DNA from: Streptomyces sp. ASQP_92 | GTDB lineage: Bacteria > Actinomycetota > Actinomycetes > Streptomycetales > Streptomycetaceae | NCBI RefSeq assembly: GCF_025399895.1 | Contig: NZ_JAODUA010000011.1 | Location: forward strand, 1 to 64,000 | Length of the DNA: 64,000 nucleotides | Direction: 5' to 3' | Shown: positions 26,103-34,685 of the stretch, in pieces | Layout of the letters: the number at the start of each line of letters is the position of its first letter | Numbering within the stretch: position 1 is the stretch's first letter | Notes under the pieces: model-generated | Told to the model about the DNA's origin: nothing | Seen by the model: only the letters and a program-made list of their open reading frames with translations | Databases searched by the model: none | Made by a program: the position numbers and the translations under genes

Positions 26103-27383
26103 TCAGGGGCGGACGGCTCCGGCGAGCTCGCCCAGCGCGTGCTCCCACAGGGAAGGCAGGGCGCGTACGTCCTGTCGCTCCTTGCGGGCGGTGAAGGAGA
26201 CGGTGGCGCGGGTGCCGTAGAGGAACAGGACGGCGGAGAAGACGTGGCCGGCGGCGAGCGGGGGCAGGGCGATGCCGCCGATCACCGGTGACCCGTCGAA
26301 GGCCAGGCTGGTGGGGAGTCCCAGCATCGTCGCGCTGGCCAGGGCGTCACCGGGCGAAAGGGAGGGCTCGATATGCTGCCACAGCAGGGGATGGGGCGCC
26401 CGGTCCAGGATGCGGCGGATCTGGTCCCGGGGCCAGGATCGGGTCTGTTCCGTCACACACGCCAGGCGCCGCAGGGCGCTCTTCTCATCCACCGGCAGCG
26501 TGAGCCGCAGGTGGCCCATCCGGTTGCCCCTGTCCTGGCGTTCGTGACGTAGACGGACGGTGAACGGGACGCGGACGGGGACGGGTTGTGCCCGCTCGGT
26601 CGGCGGCAGCCACGCCCGCAGGGCTCCCGCCAGGGCGGCGAGGTAGATGTCGTTGAGGGAGGCGCCCGAGGCTTGGACGACGGCACGCATGGTGTCCACC
26701 GGTACATCCGCCGTGGCCAGCAGCCTGTCCTCGCGGGCGGACGGGGCGGTGGCCCAAGGACGCGGCGCATGTTCGCGCGGCTGCACGAAGGCGGGGGGCG
26801 CGGGCGCGCGGGTGTCGAGGAGCTTTCTGATGGTGTGAGCGACGGCCGCTCCGTCCTGGGCCGCGTGATGGACGCGGTAGGACAGGAGGTACTCGCCGTC
26901 CCGCTCGGAGTCGAGGAGCCACAGCCCCCATCGTGGCTGGTCGTCTTTGATTGGCTGGTTGGTGGCGATCTCCGCGCCACGGCGTGGGTCGGCCGTGCCG
27001 GTCAGGACGTGCACGTGAGCGGCGGCGTCGAAAGACTCGAAACCGCGCCAAGCCTCCTGCCAAGGCAGGCCGTCCAGATATTCGGCCAGAACCGGCAGTC
27101 CTGGCAGGCGTGTTGAGATCAGAGCCCGTAGCCGATGCGGGGAGGGGAGGGAGCCGCGTAGCCGTAGCGTGGCGCCCACTACGTATCCGTCATGGGGGCG
27201 TTGCCGGGCCCATTCCAGCATGATGCGGTCCTGCGCGGGGCTGAACTGACTTGTTCTGTGGTCAAGTGGGGTACTTCGAACGGGCCGGCCGGAGGGGTCC
27301 GATGCGGAGGGGATGGCCGAGCCTCGCGTGCAGGCGACCGGAGCGCCGGGGACGTCGCGTTCGCTGCCACTGGGGATCTTCAC
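26103..27383 (-). CDS. WS/DGAT-like acyltransferase (condensation-domain fold)
   Basis: A 426-residue protein of the wax ester synthase/diacylglycerol acyltransferase family. The catalytic HHxxxDG motif is present (VHHAAQDG), and the C-terminal half carries the expected NDIYLAALAGALRAWL and GNRMGHLRL segments. Such enzymes transfer acyl groups to alcohols, diacylglycerol or sugars. The GTG at 27383 has GGAGAG upstream; a GTG at 27428 adds 15 residues. With the fatty acyl-AMP ligase divergently encoded, it could esterify the alcohol formed by the thioester reductase. Confidence 0.84.
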   Translation of the reverse strand: MKIPSGSERDVPGAPVACTRGSAIPSASDPSGRPVRSTPLDHRTSQFSPAQDRIMLEWARQRPHDGYVVGATLRLRGSLPSPHRLRALISTRLPGLPVLAEYLDGLPWQEAWRGFESFDAAAHVHVLTGTADPRRGAEIATNQPIKDDQPRWGLWLLDSERDGEYLLSYRVHHAAQDGAAVAHTIRKLLDTRAPAPPAFVQPREHAPRPWATAPSAREDRLLATADVPVDTMRAVVQASGASLNDIYLAALAGALRAWLPPTERAQPVPVRVPFTVRLRHERQDRGNRMGHLRLTLPVDEKSALRRLACVTEQTRSWPRDQIRRILDRAPHPLLWQHIEPSLSPGDALASATMLGLPTSLAFDGSPVIGGIALPPLAAGHVFSAVLFLYGTRATVSFTARKERQDVRALPSLWEHALGELAGAVRP

Positions 27384-27793
27384 CGGCTCTCCGCTCCGTG
27401 GGATGGATCCGCTAGGGATTGCTGGCACCGGCGCCGTCCAGCTATGAGAGGCCCGCGGGCTGCCATCGGTGGAACGTGGCCCGGGGCAGTTTGGTTACTG
27501 CCCGGACGGGCCGGCGCCCAGGAGAGCGGGCAGGGGCCTTCGCACGCTTCGTCCGTGCTGCGCGCTAATGCGGCTGCCCCGGCATGAACCGTCAGCTCCC
27601 TCCTGTCGCTCTCACACCTTCGGTGGCAGGAACCACCCGGATGGCGCAGTCCGCACCGGCTGGGTTACGCCGGGACACAGGGGTGCGGTCAGCATTTGTG
27701 TGCCTTCACGACCAGATCGCCGGTGCCTGCACCTTGGCCGTCTGTCCTTGCCGTCCCGCGTCCATTCAACTCCGCAGAAAGGCAGCCCTCGGT
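27384..27793. promoter_or_regulatory. Divergent promoter region of the lipid cassette
   Basis: About 410 bases between the divergent WS/DGAT-like and acyl-AMP ligase genes. It must hold both promoters. I did not find a clear operator or promoter. The reading frame upstream of 27794 shows no conserved domain and is taken as leader. Confidence 0.4.
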
Positions 27794-29611
27794 ATGCCCG
27801 ACCGCTCCCCGTCCGGCGCCCTGCCGCCTCACGCGACGACGCCACTCGGTGATGGCGCCCACGGGACGAGGGAAGAAGAGCCCTGGGAGCCGCTGCCGGC
27901 TGTGGTGAGCCGCCACGCGGCGGCCCGGGGTGACGCCCGCGCGCTGAGCTACGTCAGCTATGGCCAGGACGCGGAAGGCGCCTGGGAGACGCTCACCTTC
28001 GCGGAGGTGGACCTTCGGGTGCGAGCGATCGCGTCCGCTCTCGAATCCCGTTTCCCCCTGGGCAGTCGTGTCGCCGTGATGTGTCCCCCGGGGGTCTCCT
28101 ACGGCCTGGCGTTCTTGTCCTGTCTCTACGCCGGAATGATCGCGGTGCCGCTGTTCCCGCCGGAAGACCCCCGCCGCAGAGCCCAGTTGGAGGCAGTGCT
28201 GGCCGACGCGGACCCGGTATGCCTGCTCGCCAGCGGGCCCCAGGGCCCCGATTGCCGGTCGCTCACCGGCGGGCGGGTTCCGGTGTGGCTGGTGGAGGAG
28301 AGCGATCCACGGCTTGCCCGTGACTGGTCCGGACGGCGGGCGGGGCCTGGAGAGTCGGCCTACTTGCAGTACACCTCGGGTTCCACGGGCACCCCCAGCG
28401 GCGCCGTCATCACGCACGCCAATCTCATGGCGAGCACCGGGCAGGTCACCGAAGGCTGCGGCCTCTCCGCCGGCACGCCCATCGTGAGCTGGCTGCCGAT
28501 GTTCCACGACATGGGGCTCTCCATCGGGGTGCTCGCGCCCATGGCCGTCGGAGCGCATGTCGCGCTCATGTCGCCGCTGGCATTCATCCAGCGGCCGGTG
28601 CGCTGGCTACGCCTGCTCGACGCACACCGCGCCCACTTCAGTGGCGGCCCGAACTTCGCCTACGACCTGTGCGTCCGCAAGGTGCCCGATCCCGCGTCCC
28701 TCGGTCTGGACCTGACCTGTGTCCGGGTCCTGACCAACGGAGCGGAACCCGTACGCGTGGGCACGTTGCGGCGCTTCACCGATGCCTTCGCACGGTGCGG
28801 CCTGGCCCCGGACACGATCAAGCCGAGCTACGGTCTGGCAGAGGCCACGGTCCTGGTCGCCTGCAACAGAGTCGGCCGGCGGTGGACCGAACTCGACCTC
28901 GACGCGGACGCGTTGACGACGGGCCGTATCCGCGTCGTCCACGAGAGCGGGACGGCGCAGCGAGTGACCACCGTGGTCGGCTGCGGCAGACCGGTCGCGC
29001 AGGACGTACGCGTGGCGGACCCGGAGACCGGCGTAGAGCAGGCACCGGGCTTCGCCGGGGAGCTGTGGTTGCGCGGGCCCAATGTGGCTGCCGGCTACTG
29101 GCGCCAGCCGCACCGCTCGGCCGAGGTGTTCGGGTGCGTCCTCAAGGCTGGCGACCGCATTCATGACGGGTGGTTCCGCACCGGCGATCTGGGGTTCCTG
29201 CACGACGGTGACGTCTTCGTCCTGGGCAGGATCAAGGACATCATCATCGCGCACGGCACCAATCACGCCGCCGGCGACATCGAGGACACCGTCCGGCAGG
29301 AGCTCGGCGAGGCTGTGCCCGGAGCCGTGGCCGCCTTCGCCGTTCCCGGCGACGACCACGAGGGCGATCGGCTCGTGGTCATGGTGGAACTCGTCGCCGG
29401 CCCGGGGAGCGCCGACGGCATCTCACTGCGCCGCCGCGTCCAGACGGCCGTCGCCGCCCGCCACGGGGTCCGCCCCCACGACGTTGTCGCGGTCAAGCGG
29501 GGCAGCCTGCCGCGAACCACCAGCGGCAAACTCCGGCGCGCCGACTGCCGCGACCGCTATCTCGCCGAGCACGCCGCCCGATCCGTGTCTGCCGCGGGTA
29601 CGACGGAATGA
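27794..29611 (+). CDS. Fatty acyl-AMP ligase (FAAL)
   Basis: A 605-residue adenylate-forming enzyme. The core motif YLQYTSGSTGTPSGAVITH, a PSYGLAEATVLVA segment, the RTGDLGFLHDGDVFV motif and a C-terminal Lys in RTTSGKLRR are present. FAALs activate fatty acids as acyl-AMP and load them directly onto an acyl carrier protein instead of CoA. The ATG at 27794 fits the family N-terminus; an ATG at 27584 would add 70 residues of unlikely sequence. The stop overlaps the start of the first ACP gene (ATGA), which identifies the likely acceptor. Confidence 0.9.
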   Translation: MPDRSPSGALPPHATTPLGDGAHGTREEEPWEPLPAVVSRHAAARGDARALSYVSYGQDAEGAWETLTFAEVDLRVRAIASALESRFPLGSRVAVMCPPGVSYGLAFLSCLYAGMIAVPLFPPEDPRRRAQLEAVLADADPVCLLASGPQGPDCRSLTGGRVPVWLVEESDPRLARDWSGRRAGPGESAYLQYTSGSTGTPSGAVITHANLMASTGQVTEGCGLSAGTPIVSWLPMFHDMGLSIGVLAPMAVGAHVALMSPLAFIQRPVRWLRLLDAHRAHFSGGPNFAYDLCVRKVPDPASLGLDLTCVRVLTNGAEPVRVGTLRRFTDAFARCGLAPDTIKPSYGLAEATVLVACNRVGRRWTELDLDADALTTGRIRVVHESGTAQRVTTVVGCGRPVAQDVRVADPETGVEQAPGFAGELWLRGPNVAAGYWRQPHRSAEVFGCVLKAGDRIHDGWFRTGDLGFLHDGDVFVLGRIKDIIIAHGTNHAAGDIEDTVRQELGEAVPGAVAAFAVPGDDHEGDRLVVMVELVAGPGSADGISLRRRVQTAVAARHGVRPHDVVAVKRGSLPRTTSGKLRRADCRDRYLAEHAARSVSAAGTTE

Positions 29612-29901
29612 GCGGGGCCATCGACCTTCCCGAGGTCACCCAGTGGCTGACCAGCCGTCTGGCCACTCTCCTGGAGGTCCCCACCCAGGAGATCGATACC
29701 GAAGGACCTCTGGATGCCCTCGGCGTCACCTCGATGGAAGAAACGATGATCGCCTCCGAGCTGGAGCAGCGGTACGGACTGCTCCTTCCCGTGTCGGAGA
29801 TGAGGCGCCACCCCAGTGTGGATCTCCTCTGCGCCCACCTCCGCGATCTGGCTGCCGCAAACCCTGCCCAGGGCTCTTCCGAGTGGGAGAGCGCGGTATG
29901 A
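29608..29901 (+). CDS. Acyl carrier protein, partner of the FAAL
   Basis: A 97-residue carrier protein. The phosphopantetheine serine is Ser42 in LGVTSMEE, where most ACPs have LGxDSL; the Asp before the Ser is replaced by Thr. The fold and size otherwise fit type II ACPs that receive acyl chains from FAALs. Translationally coupled to the FAAL gene. Confidence 0.84.
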   Translation: MSGAIDLPEVTQWLTSRLATLLEVPTQEIDTEGPLDALGVTSMEETMIASELEQRYGLLLPVSEMRRHPSVDLLCAHLRDLAAANPAQGSSEWESAV

Positions 29902-30054
29902 GCAAGCCGCCGGAAACAAGCCGGCTCGCCGAGTAGCGAGCGACGTGATCGCGGCCGGGCCAGCGGGCGTTTGCCTCATGCGACCCCGGAAGGCGCAGCA
30001 CTCCCGCGGCACCGTACCGCCCCGATGAGCACCACGAACCGAATGGAGAACGCC

Positions 30055-30282
30055 ATGTACGACACCCTCCTCAGGACCCTCGACGACCTCGGCTTCGACA
30101 TCGAACAGGCCACACCGCAGACCACCTTCCGTGACTTGGAGATGGACTCGCTGTCGCTGGCCGAACTGATGGTCAACGTGTCCGACGAAGCCGGTGTCCT
30201 GAACACGGTCGACGTGCTGGACATGACGCTGGGGCAAGCTGCGGAGCGGCTCTCGCACGCCGCAGTGCAGCAGGCCGTATAG
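30055..30282 (+). CDS. Second acyl carrier protein
   Basis: A 75-residue carrier protein with a canonical serine site: Ser32 in LEMDSLSLAEL. The ATG at 30055 follows GGAG at good spacing; upstream ATGs (30025, 30043) lie in the leader. It sits 153 bases behind the first ACP and is followed by a MITE-like repeat and the ketosynthase. Two distinct ACPs suggest one for the starter and one for the extender. Confidence 0.83.
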   Translation: MYDTLLRTLDDLGFDIEQATPQTTFRDLEMDSLSLAELMVNVSDEAGVLNTVDVLDMTLGQAAERLSHAAVQQAV

Positions 30283-30650
30283 GAACCACCGCCCCCCCCG
30301 CCCGTGAGTTGGCCGCACGCGCCTGTCCATCGTCGCCCGCACCAGCCCCATCCACAGGCACGTATGGATGGCCCGATGTCGAGCGGTGCTGCCGCAAGCC
30401 CGCTCCGCCGACCGCGCGCAGGGCCTCCGGGGGCTAGGGGGTGTCTGACGGATCATGGCCGGGGGCGGGGCGTCTGGCACGGCACCTCGCGGCGTTGCCG
30501 AAACGCCCCGATAGCTCCGCTATCAAGACGTTCCGGCGCCTTGCGATGCACCGCACCAGACGCCCCGCCCTGACCGACCCTGATCCGTCAGACACCCCCT
30601 AGACACCCAGGAGGCCGCCCTCCGCCCATCCCCTAGCGAAGGAACTACCC
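30283..30650. other. Gap between ACP2 and the ketosynthase leader, filled by a MITE
   Basis: Apart from the repeat at 30434-30602 I see no gene. The region between the repeat and 30650 holds the ribosome-binding site (GAAGGA) of the small ORF at 30651. Confidence 0.5.
30434..30602. mobile_element. MITE-like repeat, copy 1 (169 bp)
   Basis: Begins and ends with a perfect 22-bp inverted repeat, CTAGGGGGTGTCTGACGGAT at the left and its complement at the right. Internal palindromic segments and no coding capacity mark it as a miniature inverted-repeat transposable element. The outer CTAG may be the target duplication, as for IS5-type elements. It differs from copy 2 at only two positions (30434, 30534). 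Confidence 0.88.
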
Positions 30651-30719
30651 ATGACCGGCTTCATCCAGCCCGCCTCCGACGCCGGATCGCATCTCCGAGT
30701 GCCTGGGGGCGCCCGATGA
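30651..30719 (+). CDS. 22-codon ORF coupled to the ketosynthase
   Basis: A short ORF with GAAGGA seven bases upstream whose stop overlaps the ketosynthase ATG (ATGA). It may be a leader peptide that couples translation, or the remnant of a gene disrupted when the MITE inserted just upstream. No similarity recognised. Confidence 0.35.
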   Translation: MTGFIQPASDAGSHLRVPGGAR

Positions 30720-31939
30720 AGCGACCAGAGATCGCTGTCACCGGCATCGGCATGCTCACCCCGGCCGGTATCGGTGTGGAAGCCACCTGGAGGGGTGTCT
30801 GCGACGGCACGCCGACCGCCGCCACCGACGGCCGGCTCACGGGTCTGACCGTCGACTTCTGCTGCTCCATCCCCTCCTTCGACGCCGACGCGTCAGTCGG
30901 GCGCCGTACCGCCCGTCGCCTGGACCGCTCCACCCAACTCGTCATCGCTGCCGCAAAGGAAGCACTGCACGATGCGGCGCTCAGCCCCAGCACCTGGGAC
31001 AGCACACGCGTCGGTGTCGTTACCGGCCTGGCACTGGGCGCCTCCCAGACCTGGGAGAGCCAGGCCGACCAGATGCGCGAGCGCGGACCCCGCCAGGTTT
31101 CACCGCTGATGATCACCATGATCGGGCCCAGCGCCGTGGCGGGCGAAGTCGCCCTCGCCTGCCAGGCCCACGGCCCGAGCCTGATGACAGCGACCGCCTG
31201 CGCCTCGGGCGCCACCGCCCTGGCCCTCGCCCGCGACATGCTCACCACCGGCGAATGCGACATCGTCCTCGCCGGCGGCACAGAATCCTGCAACACACCT
31301 CTGATCGTCGCCGGCCTGGCGCAACTCGGCGCACTCTCCACTCGCTGCGACGATCCCGCCGTCGCCTCCCGTCCCTTCGACCGGGGCCGGGACGGCTTCG
31401 TCCTGGGCGAAGCCGCGGCGGTCCTCGTTCTGGAACGCGCCGAGGACGCCACCGCCCGTGGCCACCGCCCCAGAGCACTGCTCGCCGGGTGCGGCTCCAC
31501 CACCGACGCGTACCACCCCACCGCCCCCCACCCCGAAGGCCGCGGCGCCAAGCAGGCCATGCGCCTGGCCCTGGCCGACGCCGGCCTCACCCCGCGCGAT
31601 ATCGATTACGTCAACGCCCACGGCACCTCAACCCTCCTCAACGACACCGTCGAAGCCGACACGATCAGCACGGTCCTGCCCCACGGACCGTTCGTCACCT
31701 CCACCAAGGGCGTCCTCGGCCACTCACTGGGCGCCACAGGAGCGGTCGAAGCCGCCCTGACCATCCTGAGCATTCAGAAATCACTCATCCCGCCGACGGC
31801 CAACCTCGAAAACCCCGACCTCGGCTGCGAGCTCAACCTCGTCAGCAAGGCCGCCGCCGAACATCGCGTCGACGTTGCGCTCAGCAACTCGTTCGGATTC
31901 GGCGGCCATAACGTCGTCCTGGCATTCCGCGCGCCCTGA
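30716..31939 (+). CDS. Beta-ketoacyl-ACP synthase (KAS II/FabF-like)
   Basis: A 407-residue condensing enzyme. The active-site Cys162 lies in TACASGATAL, the two catalytic His in NAHGTSTLLND and GHSLGATGAVEA, and the C-terminal FGFGGHN motif is present, so the enzyme should be active. It would extend the chain carried by the nearby ACPs. The start overlaps the small upstream ORF. Only one KS and no chain-length factor, KR, DH or ER are present, so further chain processing must use host fatty-acid enzymes or does not happen. Confidence 0.92.
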   Translation: MKRPEIAVTGIGMLTPAGIGVEATWRGVCDGTPTAATDGRLTGLTVDFCCSIPSFDADASVGRRTARRLDRSTQLVIAAAKEALHDAALSPSTWDSTRVGVVTGLALGASQTWESQADQMRERGPRQVSPLMITMIGPSAVAGEVALACQAHGPSLMTATACASGATALALARDMLTTGECDIVLAGGTESCNTPLIVAGLAQLGALSTRCDDPAVASRPFDRGRDGFVLGEAAAVLVLERAEDATARGHRPRALLAGCGSTTDAYHPTAPHPEGRGAKQAMRLALADAGLTPRDIDYVNAHGTSTLLNDTVEADTISTVLPHGPFVTSTKGVLGHSLGATGAVEAALTILSIQKSLIPPTANLENPDLGCELNLVSKAAAEHRVDVALSNSFGFGGHNVVLAFRAP

Positions 31940-32057
31940 CGTGGCCACTTCTCCGAGGATCCCCGGGCTTCCGGAGCGGGCGACAGCGACTGACGACCCC
32001 GGCCATGGGGTGGTAGGAGGCACCAGCCAGATGCCGTCCGCTATCGGACCGCTGTGA

Positions 32058-33782
32058 TCAGCGGCGTGGTGTACGGGGCATCGATGGGGTTGGTATCTGC
32101 CGTGTGGCACCCGGCTGACCGTGGGCGGCTTGGGCCCGGTGGGTTCGTGCTGGCGGGGCGTCGTAGGCGGGGAGGTCCGCGGCGCGGCGCAAGCGCCACA
32201 GGAGGACTTCGCTGATGGAGTCGGCAGTGTCCAGTTCCCGCTGAGTTGCGGCCTCGGAGAGCAGTGCGTGCGGGTTGTGACCGGCACGTTCGGCGTCGGC
32301 GAGGGTGGCGGCCAGAGCATCCCAGCCCGGCTCGGCCAGCACGGTGTCGGCGAGCTCGGGCAGGGCAGCACGCACGGTCGTGGCGTGGTGGCGGCGCAGC
32401 GACGGCGGGATGCGCCGACCGCGTTCACGCAGCACCGTGAGTGGTTCGCCGGCGGCTTGCTGGTAGGCGGCCCGCAGGTGCTCGGCCGCCCGGCGGGCGG
32501 CGTCGGCCTGCTGGGCGTGGTGTCGCTGGGCGTGCCAGTGGGCGGTGGCGACGGCGAGGAAGACCAGCATGTCCAAGGCCATCGCGGTGCCGGCCCCGTC
32601 CTCGCCCCGGCCGAGCGCGGGCCCGCTGCGTACCAGGTCGCGAGCCGCCCGGCGCAGGTCCTGCGCGTGACGGAACTCTGCCCGTGTGTGGGAGCGTGAG
32701 GCGCGCTCGAACGCCCAGGCCGCTTCGCGCAGTTCATGTCGAGTGTGGAAGGCGGAGGTCTTGGCGAGGGCGTCGAGGACTTCGCCGGTCGCGGCGATCT
32801 GGGCAGATGCCATGCCGTCGTCGCCGCTGCGGTCCAGGACGAGCAGCGCAGCCCAGGCCGCGTGAGTGGTGGTCCGTCGTGCCGCGGCAGGGGCCGAACG
32901 CGAGGGGAGCTCCGGCCGCTCGTTGCCGATGGTCTCCGGCTGGGTGGAGCCGGTGGCGAAGCGTTCCTGGATACGGGGCAGGGACAGGTCCGGTGCGAGG
33001 GTCGACCCGGCGTAGTAGATGGGCTCCTTGTCCTTGTTGCGGTCGTCGGGCAGGGCGACCTTGTAGCCCTGTAGGTCGCCGGAGGGCAGGGTGCGGGTGT
33101 GGACGAGGAGACCGGCGTTCTTGAGCCGGTCGAGGAACTCCTGTGTGGAGGTGGCGCCGGCCACGGCGCGGCGTACCTCTTCGCGCAGTTCCTCGCGGGC
33201 GGTGCACTCGCGGTCCTGGCGCTCGGCCTTGTGCCGCTCGGCGCTGGTCGGCCTCGTCGCGGCGGTGCCGTCGCCAGGCTGAACGCGGCGGAGACCGTAG
33301 TCGGCCTCGATCAGGCGGGCTTCAGCCTGGGCGCGTTGTCCGGAGCGATGGTGGTCGGGGCGGCGGCCGTCCTCGCGGACGAGGGTGGCGATGATGTGGA
33401 TGTGGTCATCGGCGTGCCGGACCGCGGCCCACCGGCACGCCGCCCCGTCACCGGGGTCGATGCCGGTTGAGGCCACCATGCGACGGGCGATCTCGCCCCA
33501 CTCTTCGTCGGTGAGGACCGGGTCGTCCGGAGCCGCGCGTACCGAGCAGTGCCAGACGTGCTTGTCCGGGCGCTGGTCGGCGTCGAGGAGGTGCAACGGC
33601 TCGTCGAGGACCTGCGCGAGCGCCTTCTTCGTTGCTTGCGGATCGCGGCCGGGGTCGGGCGCCATGTTGTCGAAAGACGCGACCAGATGCGGGTCGGAAT
33701 GCTCCTCGTGGGTGCCCGTGCCGTACAGGTAGTGGAGCAGGCCGATGGTTCGGCTGCCCTGCTGGTGGATGCGGGGGATCAA
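32058..33782 (-). CDS. Relaxase / mobilization nuclease
   Basis: A 574-residue relaxase of the MobA/VirD2 group. The metal-binding His triad is HADDHIHI (about residue 125), and a Tyr-containing LLHYLYGTG segment near residue 16 may hold the nicking Tyr. It nicks the transfer origin and leads the strand during mobilization. The TTG start at 33782 overlaps the mobC stop (TTGA), so the two genes are coupled. The C-terminal half is long, Ala-rich and helical. The convergent ketosynthase ends 118 bases away. Confidence 0.88.
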   Translation of the reverse strand: MIPRIHQQGSRTIGLLHYLYGTGTHEEHSDPHLVASFDNMAPDPGRDPQATKKALAQVLDEPLHLLDADQRPDKHVWHCSVRAAPDDPVLTDEEWGEIARRMVASTGIDPGDGAACRWAAVRHADDHIHIIATLVREDGRRPDHHRSGQRAQAEARLIEADYGLRRVQPGDGTAATRPTSAERHKAERQDRECTAREELREEVRRAVAGATSTQEFLDRLKNAGLLVHTRTLPSGDLQGYKVALPDDRNKDKEPIYYAGSTLAPDLSLPRIQERFATGSTQPETIGNERPELPSRSAPAAARRTTTHAAWAALLVLDRSGDDGMASAQIAATGEVLDALAKTSAFHTRHELREAAWAFERASRSHTRAEFRHAQDLRRAARDLVRSGPALGRGEDGAGTAMALDMLVFLAVATAHWHAQRHHAQQADAARRAAEHLRAAYQQAAGEPLTVLRERGRRIPPSLRRHHATTVRAALPELADTVLAEPGWDALAATLADAERAGHNPHALLSEAATQRELDTADSISEVLLWRLRRAADLPAYDAPPARTHRAQAAHGQPGATRQIPTPSMPRTPRR

Positions 33783-34393
33783 ACGGATTGGTCCTTATGG
33801 CGGTTGAGCATGCCGTCGATGAGTTCCTGGATGGCATCGCGGGTGAGCAGTACGTCGGCGATGGCCTCGTCGAGGTTCGGGCCCTGCCCGCCGGAGTTGT
33901 AGGTCTTGGCGAGCTGGTTCAGGTTGCTGCCGGCCCAGCCGAACCGGCGCTTGAGGATGAACAGCGCACTGAGGACGTCACGGTCGTCGGAGACGGCAGC
34001 GGCTGCCCGGAAGCGGTTGTGGGCGGCGGCCAGTCCGGCCTTGGCGAGGAACCCGGCGAGACTGAGCTCGTTGTCTTCTGCTGCGGCGTCGATGAGAGCG
34101 TGCTCGTGGGTGTGGAGGCGGACGCTGTAGGCAGTGCCTTGTCCCTTGCCGCGCTTGCGGGGCCTGCGCTTCTTGGCCTTCGGCTTGGCCACCGGCTGCG
34201 ATCCGCCCCCGGTCGCAGCCTTCCCGTCCGGCGCCCCCTGGCGCTGGTCAGGCCCCGCCACCCCCGGGGCGGAGCCGGGTTCGGGCGCTCCCCCTGCGGG
34301 GGAGTGTCCGAACCTCCAACTTGCTCCCGCTGTGACGGGGGTGGTGGTCATCTGCTCCTGAAACGTGGGGGGTTCGTGGTGCTGGTCGTGCAT
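33779..34393 (-). CDS. mobC: MobC-like relaxosome accessory protein
   Basis: A 204-residue protein. The N-terminal 85 residues are Pro/Gly/Lys-rich and basic; the C-terminal part carries the MobC signature GSNLNQLAKTYNSGG. MobC proteins open DNA at the transfer origin and recruit the relaxase. Coupled to the relaxase gene downstream. The ATG at 34393 is used; a later ATG at residue 15 would also keep the domain. Confidence 0.88.
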   Translation of the reverse strand: MHDQHHEPPTFQEQMTTTPVTAGASWRFGHSPAGGAPEPGSAPGVAGPDQRQGAPDGKAATGGGSQPVAKPKAKKRRPRKRGKGQGTAYSVRLHTHEHALIDAAAEDNELSLAGFLAKAGLAAAHNRFRAAAAVSDDRDVLSALFILKRRFGWAGSNLNQLAKTYNSGGQGPNLDEAIADVLLTRDAIQELIDGMLNRHKDQSV

Positions 34394-34506
34394 GGATCGG
34401 TTCTCCGTGTGGGTGGGGAGAGGACGGTGGGCGTGGATGCGGGGGGCGCGTACCGGCGGTGATTCCGGTACGCGCCCTCGGGCATTCCGGTGGGGGGCTT
34501 AGACGG

Positions 34507-34675
34507 TTAGGGGGTGTCTGACGGATCATGGCCGGGGGCGGGGCGTCTGGCACGGCACCTCGCGGCGTTGCCGAAACGCCCCGATAGCTCCGCTATCAAG
34601 ACGTTCTGGCGCCTTGCGATGCACCGCACCAGACGCCCCGCCCTGACCGACCCTGATCCGTCAGACACCCCCTAG
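34507..34675. mobile_element. MITE-like repeat, copy 2 (169 bp)
   Basis: Matches copy 1 (30434-30602) at 167 of 169 positions, with the same 22-bp terminal inverted repeats apart from the first base (T for C). It sits between mobC and the DUF2637 gene. The high identity points to recent movement or to recent duplication within the element. Confidence 0.88.
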
Positions 34676-34685
34676 CCCCGTACCG

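Noticed and set aside
27584..27793. Longer N-terminus for the fatty acyl-AMP ligase
   Set aside because: The extra 70 residues do not resemble the family and the adenylation domain starts after 27794.
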